From NCBI RefSeq assembly GCF_024171815.1, contig NZ_JAMTCJ010000002.1, positions 434,001 through 498,000 on the forward strand: a stretch of 64,000 nucleotides of DNA, written 5' to 3'. Made by a program: the position numbers and the translations under genes. A model generated the notes under the pieces. The model did no database searches and had not been told where the DNA came from. It saw nothing but the letters and a program-made list of their open reading frames with translations. The DNA is from Williamsia maris. Lineage in GTDB: Bacteria > Actinomycetota > Actinomycetes > Mycobacteriales > Mycobacteriaceae. This document shows, in pieces, positions 52,624-63,137 of the stretch. Numbering within the stretch: position 1 is the stretch's first letter; every line of letters begins with the position of its first letter.

Positions 52624-53550
52624 TCAATCCTCCAGTGCGGCGAGTTCGTCGTCGGACAGCTCCAGGGTGGCTGCAGCCAGCAGTGCCGGGAGTTGTTCGG
52701 GCGTACGGGCACTCGCGATCGGCGCGGTGATCTGCGGCCGCGTCGACAGCCAGGCCAGCGCGACCGTGGCCGGCTCGACACCGTGCGCGTCGGCGATCTC
52801 GGTCACCTTCTTCAGCACGGCGTAGCCCTCGTCGGTCGCGTACCCCGATGCCATCGAGGCGCGTGCGGTGTCGTCGAACTGTTTTCCCTGCGCGTACTTG
52901 CCGGTGAGGAAACCCGATGCGAGACCCCAGTAGGGAAGGACGGCGAGACCGTTGTCCACGGCGATCTGCTGGAGCCCACCCTCGTACTCGGTGCGGTGGA
53001 CCAGGCTGTATTGGGGCTGCAGCGCAACCGGTTTCGCGAGTCCGAGTGCGTCGGCGACGCTGAACCACTCCTCGATCAACACCGGCGAGAAGTTCGACAG
53101 ACCGATGTGGCGGATCTTGCCTGCCGCGACGAGGCCGTCGAACGCGACCGCGATGTCGTGCAGCGGGACCGTCGGGTCCTCGGCGTGGGCGTAGTAGATG
53201 TCGATGTGGTCGGTCTGCAACCGCTCCAGCGACCCGTCGACCGACGCGCGGATGTTGTCCGGCGACAGTCCGAGGTGCTCTTCGCGCTTGCCGACCTTGG
53301 TCGCGATGATCACCGAGTCACGGTTACCGCGCCGCGTGAGCCAGTTGCCCAGCACCGTCTCCGACTCACCACCGCTGTGTCCGGGAGCCCACTGCGAGTA
53401 CTGATCCGCAGTGTCGATGAAGCTGCCGCCCGCCTCGGTGAACGCGTCGAGAACGGCACCGCTCTGCTGCTCGTCACTGGTCCACCCGAACGTGTTGCCA
53501 CCCAGGACGAGGGGAAACGTGTCGAGGTCCGTCGGTCCGATCTGCACCAT
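52624..53550 (-). CDS. Aldo/keto reductase
   Basis: 308 residues from ATG 53550, with AAGGGA nine bases before it. The tetrad is visible: Asp and Tyr in FIDTADQYSQW, Lys in VIIATKVGK and His in IYYAHAEDPTVPL. LSNFSPVLIEEW and the C-terminal PIASARTPEQLPALL bind NADPH. It resembles the YghZ/Tas-type oxidoreductases. The physiological carbonyl substrate is not evident. Confidence 0.93.
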   Translation of the reverse strand: MVQIGPTDLDTFPLVLGGNTFGWTSDEQQSGAVLDAFTEAGGSFIDTADQYSQWAPGHSGGESETVLGNWLTRRGNRDSVIIATKVGKREEHLGLSPDNIRASVDGSLERLQTDHIDIYYAHAEDPTVPLHDIAVAFDGLVAAGKIRHIGLSNFSPVLIEEWFSVADALGLAKPVALQPQYSLVHRTEYEGGLQQIAVDNGLAVLPYWGLASGFLTGKYAQGKQFDDTARASMASGYATDEGYAVLKKVTEIADAHGVEPATVALAWLSTRPQITAPIASARTPEQLPALLAAATLELSDDELAALED

Positions 53551-53640
53551 GGTCTGTCCCTTCACACGGCCGCGGTCGATGATTCGCAGCGCTAATGGAC
53601 AGCGTAGTGCGGCGCGGCGAAGAGTCCCGCGGCAGTGATC

Positions 53641-53707
53641 GAAATCGTCCGACCTGAGGCCCACCGAGGGCGTATTGCCCTCGACGGCCTCTGAGTCGGA
53701 CGATTTC
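53641..53707. repeat. Long imperfect inverted repeat upstream of the aldo/keto reductase gene
   Basis: GAAATCGTCCGAC (53641-53653) and GTCGGACGATTTC (53695-53707) are perfect 13-base complements; GAGGCC/GGCCTC pairs inside and CGAGGGC-GTATT-GCCCTCG forms the tip. The ~67-base cruciform lies just after the DUF3068 stop and may be its terminator or a dispersed intergenic repeat element. Confidence 0.75.
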
Positions 53708-53721
53708 AGTGGGTGGCCGGA

Positions 53722-54876
53722 TCAGGTCGCCGGGGTGTCCTCACGGCGACGCAGCAGGAGCACCACACCGGCGATCAGCGCGATGGCACCGACCACGCCG
53801 AGGATGATCGGGACGATCACGCCGCCCCAGCGCAGCTGGTCGACGTAGCCCTGCGCCTTGTCGGACTGCTTGTCGATGGTGGTGTCGTTCCAGGCGACGG
53901 TGGCGTGGAACGCATCCATCCGGAACTCGCGCAGCGGTGCGGCGAGGTCGGGATCTTCGGCGCCGGGCGACTTGAAGTACTGGTGCTGGACCTCGAGACC
54001 CTTGAGCGCAGTGCCGGTCTCGGGCTCGACCCACACGTGGCGGGTCGCCGATGCGAAGCGGTGCATCACGACCTGCTCGTTCGCCGGGATGCCCTGGATC
54101 CCCCACCAGGAGGCCGGCTTCTCCAGCGACGTCCCGAGCGCGGGCTGTCCGTTCGGGGTCGCCAGCAGCACCTGATCGATCTCCGGCACCTCGCTGACGA
54201 ACTCGTAGGCGGTCAGGCCGTTGATCTTGGTCTCGCCGACGAACTTCGCGGGCAGGTCACGACGAGTGTTGGCGTCGAAGTAGGGGTACTCCTGCTTCTT
54301 CGTGTCAAAGGGGAACTTGTACTGGTAACCCTTGCGCGGGACATCGATGAAGTTGCCCTCGTTCTCCTGGATCGGCTGACCGTCCGGCCCTGCCGAGAGG
54401 TAGAGGCGGTTCAGCTTCCCGTTGGGCGCGCTGGTCTTCCGGTCGACCGACAGGAGGTCGACGTTCGACGACAACAGACCGTCGTTGCAGGAGCGGGTCG
54501 CGCCGATGGGCGCGGTCGTCTGGTCGACGGTGGTGCCGTTGTCGTCGATCCGGTCGATGCGGACGGTCTGGCCCGACTGCACCGTGGCCTGGTCGGCGTT
54601 CGACGGATCCACCACGACGGTCCGGCGCTGCTGGGTCACGTGCGCGTCGAAGACCCGCGCCTTGTCCTCACTGACCGAGCAGCGATCGAACACCCGCGCC
54701 GGCAGATTGTTGTCGGAGGTGATCCCCATCGGGACCGACTGCGACACCGTCGTGATGTCGAGGTCGAGCGGCACGACCTCGAGCTTCGGCACGAGCCACG
54801 TCGGAACCGCGATGGCCGCGGTGATCGCGGCGACCCCGATGAACACGAGGAAGGGGGCGAGCAACTTCTTCAACAC
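53722..54876 (-). CDS. DUF3068 (porin PorA-like) family membrane protein
   Basis: 384 residues with an N-terminal membrane segment (LLAPFLVFIGVAAITAAIAV), a large extracytoplasmic domain (DLDITTVSQSV, QQRRTVVVDPSNAD, GQTVRIDRIDD, KGYQYKFPFDTKKQEYPYFD) and a C-terminal membrane segment (VIVPIILGVVGAIALIAGVVLLLRR). This two-anchor layout is typical of DUF3068 proteins in mycolic-acid bacteria. Some relatives are called PorA-like, but a pore function is unproven. Confidence 0.88.
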   Translation of the reverse strand: MLKKLLAPFLVFIGVAAITAAIAVPTWLVPKLEVVPLDLDITTVSQSVPMGITSDNNLPARVFDRCSVSEDKARVFDAHVTQQRRTVVVDPSNADQATVQSGQTVRIDRIDDNGTTVDQTTAPIGATRSCNDGLLSSNVDLLSVDRKTSAPNGKLNRLYLSAGPDGQPIQENEGNFIDVPRKGYQYKFPFDTKKQEYPYFDANTRRDLPAKFVGETKINGLTAYEFVSEVPEIDQVLLATPNGQPALGTSLEKPASWWGIQGIPANEQVVMHRFASATRHVWVEPETGTALKGLEVQHQYFKSPGAEDPDLAAPLREFRMDAFHATVAWNDTTIDKQSDKAQGYVDQLRWGGVIVPIILGVVGAIALIAGVVLLLRRREDTPAT

Positions 54877-55242
54877 TGGGCTCCTGACGTAACGATGTCC
54901 GGTTCACCGTATATGGCGCCTGCGCGGTGTCGGCAGCGTGCTCGCCAACGTCGGAATGTCGTACGAACGGATGACACGGCGTGTCTCACTCCAAGGCGGC
55001 GGCGCGCCCGAAGCGCGCAGGCCATGAGCGACAGCTGTTTTCGTTCACCGCAAACGGAACTCCACAGTGTCGACATTCCCAGTTGAACTAGACAAACGCA
55101 CATGATTCAATTCGAGCAATCTTTACAGAGGCTATTGATCCCGGGGGCTGACCAGTCGCGCTCGGACGATCTGTGAAGGCTGAGCTGGTCTTCACCACAT
55201 CGTCGACGGTCACGTCGATACCTGACGCCAAGGAGCGTGACC
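54877..55242. other. Divergent intergenic region
   Basis: No gene is evident in these ~365 bases between the DUF3068 gene and the exported operon. An AT-richer stretch around 55085-55135 (TTGAAC, CATGATTCAATTCG, CAATCTTTACAG) probably holds the promoters. Confidence 0.4.
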
Positions 55243-56460
55243 GTGTCGCAGCAGCACACGCAGCGAATCACCCGTACGACCGCCGGTGTCGTGATCGCCG
55301 CAGCGATCGCCTCCGGAGCCGCCGGTCAGGCCCTGGCCGCGCCTCCCGGGTCGGCCCCTCCCTCGGGTGAGACCGCGCCCGGCTCCGCACCGCCCTCCAC
55401 GGCTCCCGCCCCGGCACCGACACCGGCACCCGCTCCCCCGGCGCCGCAGGGTCGCAGCATCATCCCCGCAGCCACCTTCGACGCTCCCCCGGTCTACGAG
55501 GGCAGCCCGGGCTACACGCCGCCGGTGTACTCCGGCTCGTACAACGCGGTCCCGCCGGTGCTGCGCGCGCCCCAACGCGTCAAGCCCGTCAACCCGATCC
55601 TCCCGCGTCCGGGCGTGATCAAGCTCGGCAACTTCCGCACGCCTCAGCCGGCGTGGCTGTCCGACGCCGACGCCCGCAACCTCAACGGGCAGGCGGCGAC
55701 GATCGAGGCACGCACCGCCACCTACTACGAGTCGATCGGCTTCCCGCCGGATCAGGCTGCGCGTACCGCCGCGTCGACCACTGTCGGCGCGCTGATCGGC
55801 GGCACCGCAGGCGCCATCGCGCTGGGCATCCCGGCCGCCGTGGTCGGAGGCGTTGTCGGTGCAGGTACCGGTGCTGCGGCAGGCGCGATCATCGGCACCT
55901 TCACCCCTCCAGGGTTCGCGGCGTTCGCGGCTCCAGGCGCGCTCATCGGCCTGGGTGTCGGTACGGGCGTGGGCATCGCGGGCGGCGCAGCCGGTGGAGC
56001 CGTAGTCGGAGCAGGCATCGGTGGAGTCATCGGCGGCGCAATCGGTTATGCCGTCGGCGCAGGCGATCCGGGCGGCGATCCCAACGCACCGCTGGGCGCC
56101 ACCAACGAGGATCCGCGCAAGTCCAAGCCCACCCCGCCGAACCCGGACGCGAACCAGTACGAGCTGCACCTCGACGACCGCGGACTCCCCGGTGGCGGCA
56201 AGGTCGACTACGTGGTCGCGAAGAACGGCGACGTCACCGGCCATGTGAGAATCGGAGCCGTGAACGTCCCGATCGACATCGACCACGCCCAGGCCGACGC
56301 GCCGTACCAGGCGGCCGGTGTCTTCGCGCAGACCGCCCGTGACTCGGTGGCCGCGGCAGTCGAGAACTTCGGCCGTGAGGCGCTGCGTGCGTTCCCCAAC
56401 CTCCGCATCGACCACCCGCAGTACGCCGCCGCCTCAGCAGGGGGCAAGCACCGCAAGTGA
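55243..56460 (+). CDS. Exported Pro-rich protein with glycine-zipper membrane segment (unrecognised)
   Basis: 405 residues from a GTG with AAGGAG seven bases upstream. Signal peptide (TTAGVVIAAAIASGAAGQALA), then a Pro/Ala-rich stretch, then a long Gly/Ala-rich hydrophobic region (residues ~180-280, GALIGGTAGAIALGIPAAVV and similar) like glycine-zipper oligomerising or pore segments. The C-terminal soluble domain carries YELHLDDRGLPGGGKVDYVV and ENFGREALRAFPNLRID. I do not recognise a family. First gene of a three-gene operon with the lipoprotein and membrane protein below. Confidence 0.75.
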   Translation: MSQQHTQRITRTTAGVVIAAAIASGAAGQALAAPPGSAPPSGETAPGSAPPSTAPAPAPTPAPAPPAPQGRSIIPAATFDAPPVYEGSPGYTPPVYSGSYNAVPPVLRAPQRVKPVNPILPRPGVIKLGNFRTPQPAWLSDADARNLNGQAATIEARTATYYESIGFPPDQAARTAASTTVGALIGGTAGAIALGIPAAVVGGVVGAGTGAAAGAIIGTFTPPGFAAFAAPGALIGLGVGTGVGIAGGAAGGAVVGAGIGGVIGGAIGYAVGAGDPGGDPNAPLGATNEDPRKSKPTPPNPDANQYELHLDDRGLPGGGKVDYVVAKNGDVTGHVRIGAVNVPIDIDHAQADAPYQAAGVFAQTARDSVAAAVENFGREALRAFPNLRIDHPQYAAASAGGKHRK

Positions 56461-56470
56461 GTGCCGTTCG

Positions 56471-57034
56471 ATGACCCCTCGGCACACCGCCGGCCCACAC
56501 CGTCGCCATCAGGCGGGGCGTGGGCTGGTCGCGTGTGCGGCAACGGTTTTCCTGCTCGCCGTAGCGGCGTGCAGCAGTGATCCCCCGCCCGAGGCGTTGC
56601 CCGACGCGAGTGCCGTCGGCGGGTCGTCGATCGCCCCCATCGCCGCACTGCCGGCGATCAAGCCACTCCCCTGCGATCCCACCACCGCCGCGCCCGGTGA
56701 GACCGTCACCCGCGAGAAAGGTGGTCCCGACTCCGCCATCAGCGCCGTTGCGTACTACTACTGGGCGGTCATCACCGCCCGCGACGCCGATCGCGCTTCC
56801 GAGGCCATCGCCCCCGGCAACCCCATGGGCCGACCCGAACTGATCCGCGAAGCACTCAACGGCTATCCGCCCGGGACGACCTACTGCCTCCGTCTTCGTC
56901 AGACCGACGCCAACACAGTCCTGTTCACGATCACCTACCAACCCCCGAGCGGTGTGGTCTCCGATTTCCGGCTGCGCGCCAGCGTCACCGGGACATCGGG
57001 CTCGGTGCAGATGACAGGCCAGGTCGACCAATGA
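56471..57034 (+). CDS. Predicted lipoprotein with NTF2-like small domain (unrecognised)
   Basis: 187 residues. Lipoprotein signal ending LLAVAACSS (mature Cys ~34). The mature domain (SAISAVAYYYWAVITARDAD ... GTTYCLRLRQTDANTVLFTI) has two further Cys that could pair, and resembles the exported domain of the next gene in layout. It lies 10 bp after the first gene and overlaps the third by 4 bp. Function unknown. Confidence 0.75.
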   Translation: MTPRHTAGPHRRHQAGRGLVACAATVFLLAVAACSSDPPPEALPDASAVGGSSIAPIAALPAIKPLPCDPTTAAPGETVTREKGGPDSAISAVAYYYWAVITARDADRASEAIAPGNPMGRPELIREALNGYPPGTTYCLRLRQTDANTVLFTITYQPPSGVVSDFRLRASVTGTSGSVQMTGQVDQ

Positions 57035-57747
57035 GTGACAACCGTTGGGGCTGGACCAACGACCCCGAGGGCTTGGGACCCCAAGACCCGTACCGCGGCC
57101 CCGACGCACCACCGCCGCAGGGCCCGCCACAGGATCCGTCGTGGTTCGGTCCCGAACCCGGTCCGACGAGTGCGTGGTCGGCGACCCTCGACGAACTGGC
57201 GATGCAGGGCCAGCGCACGCGCTCCCAGGCCCGAACCAAACGCCGGATACTGATCGCGGGGACCCTTGCCCTCGTCGTCCTCGTGGCCGCCGGACTGACC
57301 GTTCTCGTCGTGTACCTGACCGGTTCGCAGGATGATTCGACCGCCGGCACGGCACCGGCGGGGTGGTGTGCGACTGGCACCGACGGCTCTGTGACGACCG
57401 TGTCGCGCGGCGGCGATCCGACTACGCCGACCGGAGTCGTCGCGGCCTTCGTCGGCGCGGCCATCGACGACCGGTCGGCCGTCGGCGCGCGCGGGACGTT
57501 GTCGGAGGCCGCCGCCATCCCGACCGTTGCGCAACTCCAGCAATGGATCTCGGCGCTGCCCGCGTCGACGGATGCGTGGTGCGCCCAGATCACCACGACC
57601 GGATCGACTGCACGCCTTCTCGTCACCCTGCGGGTCCGCACCGACGCCGGTATCGCACAGGTCGGTGTCCAGGACACCTTCTACGTCTCGGCGAACGAAC
57701 CGGACCGCTGGGTCATCGACGCGATCGTCACCGGCGACGGCAGCTGA
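57031..57747 (+). CDS. Single-pass membrane protein with exported NTF2-like domain (unrecognised)
   Basis: 238 residues. A Pro-rich cytosolic N-terminus (residues 1-70) precedes one membrane helix (LIAGTLALVVLVAAGLTVLV). The exported domain (TPTGVVAAFVGAAIDDRSAV ... LQQWISALPASTDAWCAQIT ... DTFYVSANEPDRWVIDAIV) has two Cys, like the lipoprotein encoded just upstream. The start overlaps that gene (ATGA). Topology resembles Mce-associated or secretion-accessory proteins, but no family is assigned. Confidence 0.75.
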   Translation: MSDNRWGWTNDPEGLGPQDPYRGPDAPPPQGPPQDPSWFGPEPGPTSAWSATLDELAMQGQRTRSQARTKRRILIAGTLALVVLVAAGLTVLVVYLTGSQDDSTAGTAPAGWCATGTDGSVTTVSRGGDPTTPTGVVAAFVGAAIDDRSAVGARGTLSEAAAIPTVAQLQQWISALPASTDAWCAQITTTGSTARLLVTLRVRTDAGIAQVGVQDTFYVSANEPDRWVIDAIVTGDGS

Positions 57748-57762
57748 TCGCCCGAGCGCGCC

Positions 57763-58332
57763 TCACCGGCGTGCGGCTGACCTCGCGCGGTGCCGACGCA
57801 CCGCCGAGCGGTTGGCGCAGCGCACCGAGCAGTACCGCTGGGTGCCGTTGCGGCTGACGTCGACAATCACCTTCTCGCACGACGCTCCACCCGACTCTCC
57901 CGCCGCGCACCGTCCGATGCGGTGCATGCCACGGGTGGTCAGGTGCAACGCCGTGCCGACCGAGATCACCGCGGTGAGCACGTGCGCCAGGGACTGGTCG
58001 CGGTCGCGATAGTGCAGATGCCACCCCTCGTCGTCGTGATTGGTCAGGCGGGGATACGCGGCGGCCACGCTCATCGTCTCGTTGAGCAACCGCGCCCGCT
58101 CGTCCTCGGTCGGGGCGTCGACCATCCGCAACCACCCGTCGATCACCGCCCTGGTCTGCGCATGGTCGTCGGCGCCGATGTGGAAGCTCATGGTCATACC
58201 GAAGTCGCGCGTTCGTTCCTCGATGCCGGCGCAGGTGTCCGGCCAGTTGTTGGCCAGCGATGCCGCGAGCAGGACCGCGTACTCGCCGTAAGGGTTGAGA
58301 TGCACAAGACCATGACAGCACAGTGATGGCAT
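57763..58332 (-). CDS. CGNR zinc-finger (ABATE-domain) regulator
   Basis: About 189 residues. An ABATE-type helical N-terminal domain (NPYGEYAVLLAASLANNWPD) is followed by a C-terminal zinc finger: SCEKVIVDVSRNGTQRYCSV then RCANRSAVRRHRARS, the CGNR motif with Ala replacing Gly. Such proteins are presumed transcriptional regulators. Start is uncertain: ATG 58332 is used, with GTG 58305 and others possible. It diverges, with overlapping start region, from the zinc-ribbon gene at 58331. Confidence 0.85.
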   Translation of the reverse strand: MPSLCCHGLVHLNPYGEYAVLLAASLANNWPDTCAGIEERTRDFGMTMSFHIGADDHAQTRAVIDGWLRMVDAPTEDERARLLNETMSVAAAYPRLTNHDDEGWHLHYRDRDQSLAHVLTAVISVGTALHLTTRGMHRIGRCAAGESGGASCEKVIVDVSRNGTQRYCSVRCANRSAVRRHRARSAARR

Positions 58333-58609
58333 GACCATCCAACCGTTGAACAACCCATCCCGTCACACCGAGCTCCATCCGAAGCGAGCGGCGCACGAAC
58401 ACGGATGGTCGACCGAGTCCGCGCATCGCACGAGCGAGGGCGCGGTGCTCTACGTCCGGTGCATCTCCTGCGGGGCGCGCCGCGTCGACCTACAGTTCAC
58501 ATCGAACGATCCGCCCAGCGGCCTGAGTCGGTCCGTGCACTCCCGCGGTACTGACCTGACGTTCCCCTGGCGACACCGTTCCACCATCGAGGAGGAGCCA
58601 TCGCGCTGA
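58331..58609 (+). CDS. Small zinc-ribbon-like protein
   Basis: 92 residues. AAHEHGWSTESAHRTSEGAV followed by LYVRCISCGARRVDLQ contains a C-x2-C knuckle, a pattern seen in small actinobacterial proteins of unknown function. Its stop forms a CTGA overlap with the frame of the DUF4436 gene, suggesting coupled translation. GGAGGAG lies just before its end. Confidence 0.65.
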   Translation: MTIQPLNNPSRHTELHPKRAAHEHGWSTESAHRTSEGAVLYVRCISCGARRVDLQFTSNDPPSGLSRSVHSRGTDLTFPWRHRSTIEEEPSR

Positions 58610-59442
58610 CACGGACGCGCGGCCGAGCGGCCGCGGCGTTGCTCGTCCTGATCGTGATCGGTCTCTACGTCACGGTCGTGATCGCCTATGCGACAGGCGG
58701 TGACGGCGGCGGGGCGGACCATCGGCAGCCGAGAGCGAACGGCGCGTTGGTCTACCTCGACATCAACGCGGTCTCGGGTGAGGACTTCTCGCTCCAGACC
58801 CGCGCCTCGGTGTATGCGGGCGCCGACCTCCTCGACACCAACGGCGACCTGCGTGAGGACCTGACCGTCGAGGTCACCCCGGCCGCGAGTGCCAGCTCGC
58901 TGACCTTCGCTCGCGGAACGCAGTTGAGCTCGCAGCCGGTCACCCTGTACGCCGACGGGGACATCCGCGACTGGCCCTTCGACACCTACCGCGCGCCGAG
59001 TCTCACGGTTCGGGTGTTCGCGGGGTCCGGCGACACGCGCACCGCAGTGCCGACGGAGGTCGCCGTGACCGACTCGATGTCGTCGTGGGCGGTCGACACC
59101 ACCGACACCGATGAGGGGCCGGGAGAGGCTCTCGACGTTCATGTCTCGCGTACCGGGGCGACGATCGCCTTCGGCCTCGCGATGTGTGTGGTGCTGGCGA
59201 TCCTGCCGATCTGCACGTTGTTCGTGTCCATCCAGACGCTGCGTCGCCGCAAGCAGTTCCTGCCGCCGATCGTGACGTGGTTCGCGGTGATGCTGTTCGC
59301 GGTGCTGCCCATCCGCAACCTGTTCCCCGGGTCGCCGCCCATCGGTTCGTGGGTCGACTACACCGTGGTCCTGTGGGTGGTCATGGGTCTGGCGCTCTCA
59401 CTCGTCTTCTACGTCACCGCGTGGTGGCGACAGGGTCCGTGA
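58606..59442 (+). CDS. DUF4436 membrane protein (apparent CTG start)
   Basis: 278 residues if begun at CTG 58606. An N-terminal membrane segment (AALLVLIVIGLYVTVVIAY), an extracytoplasmic domain (LVYLDINAVSGEDFSLQTRA, DIRDWPFDTYRAPSLTVRVF) and three C-terminal membrane segments match DUF4436. The first standard start, TTG 58639, falls at the edge of the membrane helix and lacks a ribosome-binding site. CTG 58606 overlaps the preceding stop (CTGA), with GGAGGAG nine bases upstream, and would give LTRTRGRAAAALLVLIVIG, a normal positive-inside N-terminus. Confidence 0.8.
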   Translation: MTRTRGRAAAALLVLIVIGLYVTVVIAYATGGDGGGADHRQPRANGALVYLDINAVSGEDFSLQTRASVYAGADLLDTNGDLREDLTVEVTPAASASSLTFARGTQLSSQPVTLYADGDIRDWPFDTYRAPSLTVRVFAGSGDTRTAVPTEVAVTDSMSSWAVDTTDTDEGPGEALDVHVSRTGATIAFGLAMCVVLAILPICTLFVSIQTLRRRKQFLPPIVTWFAVMLFAVLPIRNLFPGSPPIGSWVDYTVVLWVVMGLALSLVFYVTAWWRQGP

Positions 59443-59571
59443 CCCTCGACCACTGAGATCGTCCGGGTAGCGGGCCATCGTGGTCGTGGTGACCACGCCG
59501 GTCTCCCAGACGGACGATCTCCGTTGTTCTCGACCCTTCGACGCTCTGATTCCGCTCACAACGAACACGGA

Positions 59572-59620
59572 CTTGAGCGGGAACACATCAACTCCCCCGC
59601 CGGTTGAGCCGATCAGACTT
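59572..59620 (+). promoter_or_regulatory. Possible HspR/HAIR-like and palindromic elements upstream of lon
   Basis: CTTGAGC at 59572 followed nine to eleven bases later by TCAA resembles a degenerate HAIR site (CTTGAGT-N7-ACTCAAG), the HspR operator that controls lon in some actinobacteria. GGTTGAG-N9-CTTAACC (59602-59624) is a second near-palindrome. Both matches are partial. Confidence 0.25.
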
Positions 59621-59635
59621 AACCTTGGAGGAAGA

Positions 59636-61954
<2,319 letters not shown>

Positions 61955-61980
61955 CCGACTGCGACCACGCAGGACACACC

Positions 61981-62009
61981 ACTGCCCCACCGGATCCCGG
62001 TGGGGCAGT
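61981..62009. terminator. Bidirectional terminator after lon
   Basis: ACTGCCCCACCGG-ATC-CCGGTGGGGCAGT is a perfect 13-bp stem with a 3-base loop, placed between the convergent stop codons of lon (61954) and the secreted-protein gene (62024). Confidence 0.9.
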
Positions 62010-62023
62010 GGTCGTCTGTGGGG

Positions 62024-62998
62024 TCAGGCGGAGCAGTTCTCGGTTGCCACCGGGGCGAGCTTCCCGCCGATGGCAGCGAGGAGTTCGCTCGCGTAGCACT
62101 GCAGATCCTCATACGGCCCGTGTGCTCGAGCGGTGTCGAACAGCTTCGACACCAACGCCGCCTCGCCGTACTTGCAGCCGAGGCTCAGTACTGCGCTCGC
62201 GGCGGCGCCGACCGGTCCACCGACAGCTGCCACGGCGGCTCGCGCGGCCGACGTGCACCCGATCTTCACGCCCACCCCGAGGACAGCGGCGGCCGCCCGC
62301 CGCACGGCGTTCGCCTCACCACCGGTCAGAGCGATCTGGACCGACCGTCCGAACGTGATGCGCGGGTCGGCAACCACCGGGAACCGCGTTGCCGCAGTGG
62401 GTTCGACGACCTGCGTGATGGTCGACCCCGAGACGTCGAAGCGCGTGTCGACCGACCCTCCGTCGGCGGCGACGGCCCACGGCTTGGCCACCGATCCGAG
62501 CGTGACGTCGACCCCGCCCTGGGATGCACGCAGGGCGACACCGCCGTCCGGGCGCAGCATCAGACGCTGATCGGGATCTCCGCCGACGTCGAACGCGTAG
62601 GACGACGCACCCGGCGTCGCGCCGATGGTGATCGCGTGCTGCGCCACCCCGGGCGACACCGCCTGCGACACGATCTTGGCGTTGCCCGCATCGGCGACGG
62701 CGGCACCGTCGACGACACGGCTGCCATCGGATCGCTGGGCGGTCACCGTCGCCTCGGCGCCGCTCGGCGAGGTGACGACGACACGCGCCGGGCCGGACGC
62801 CGGCACCGACACCCCGTCCGAGGAGACCCCGGTCCCGGTCGGCTGCCCCGCGTCCGAGGTCGCCTTCTGGGTGGCGGCGACCGCCGTCTGGTCGCTGAGG
62901 TCACCCGCGGGAGCCGCCTGCGCGGGTACCGCCATCGTCCCGAGGACTGTCGCGATCGCGCCGGCCATCACCACCGCGCTGCGCCGCCACCGTGTCAT
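62024..62998 (-). CDS. Secreted protein of unknown function
   Basis: 324 residues from ATG 62998 (MTRWRRSAVVMAGAIATVLG), with AGGA nine bases upstream and a signal peptide ending PAQAAPAG. The mature part is rich in Val/Ala/Ser/Gly with beta-strand-like segments (RVVVTSPSGAEATVTAQRSD, LRPDGGVALRASQGGVDVTL, VVADPRITFG). A C-terminal helical domain with four Cys (GCTSAA, LGCKYGEA, LQCYASELL, ENCSA) follows. I do not recognise a named family. Earlier ATG codons arise from a 15-bp repeat just upstream. Confidence 0.75.
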   Translation of the reverse strand: MTRWRRSAVVMAGAIATVLGTMAVPAQAAPAGDLSDQTAVAATQKATSDAGQPTGTGVSSDGVSVPASGPARVVVTSPSGAEATVTAQRSDGSRVVDGAAVADAGNAKIVSQAVSPGVAQHAITIGATPGASSYAFDVGGDPDQRLMLRPDGGVALRASQGGVDVTLGSVAKPWAVAADGGSVDTRFDVSGSTITQVVEPTAATRFPVVADPRITFGRSVQIALTGGEANAVRRAAAAVLGVGVKIGCTSAARAAVAAVGGPVGAAASAVLSLGCKYGEAALVSKLFDTARAHGPYEDLQCYASELLAAIGGKLAPVATENCSA

Positions 62999-63010
62999 CG
63001 AATTGTTCCT

Positions 63011-63055
63011 GCCCATCACGTGAGTGCCCATATCGTGAGTGCCCATATCGTGAGC
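63011..63055 (-). repeat. Three 15-bp tandem repeats at a translation start region
   Basis: GCCCATCACGTGAGT, GCCCATATCGTGAGT and GCCCATATCGTGAGC follow head to tail immediately upstream of the secreted-protein gene. On the coding strand each unit holds an in-frame ATG, so the repeats multiply candidate start codons (MGTHDMGTHVMG). Confidence 0.85.
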
Positions 63056-63137
63056 GAGGGTATCGAGCCTCGGTAAGCAAAGTCGCGGAATCGCGAGATC
63101 CGGCGAAGGCGACCGACACCGTGCCCGCCGGGACGCC

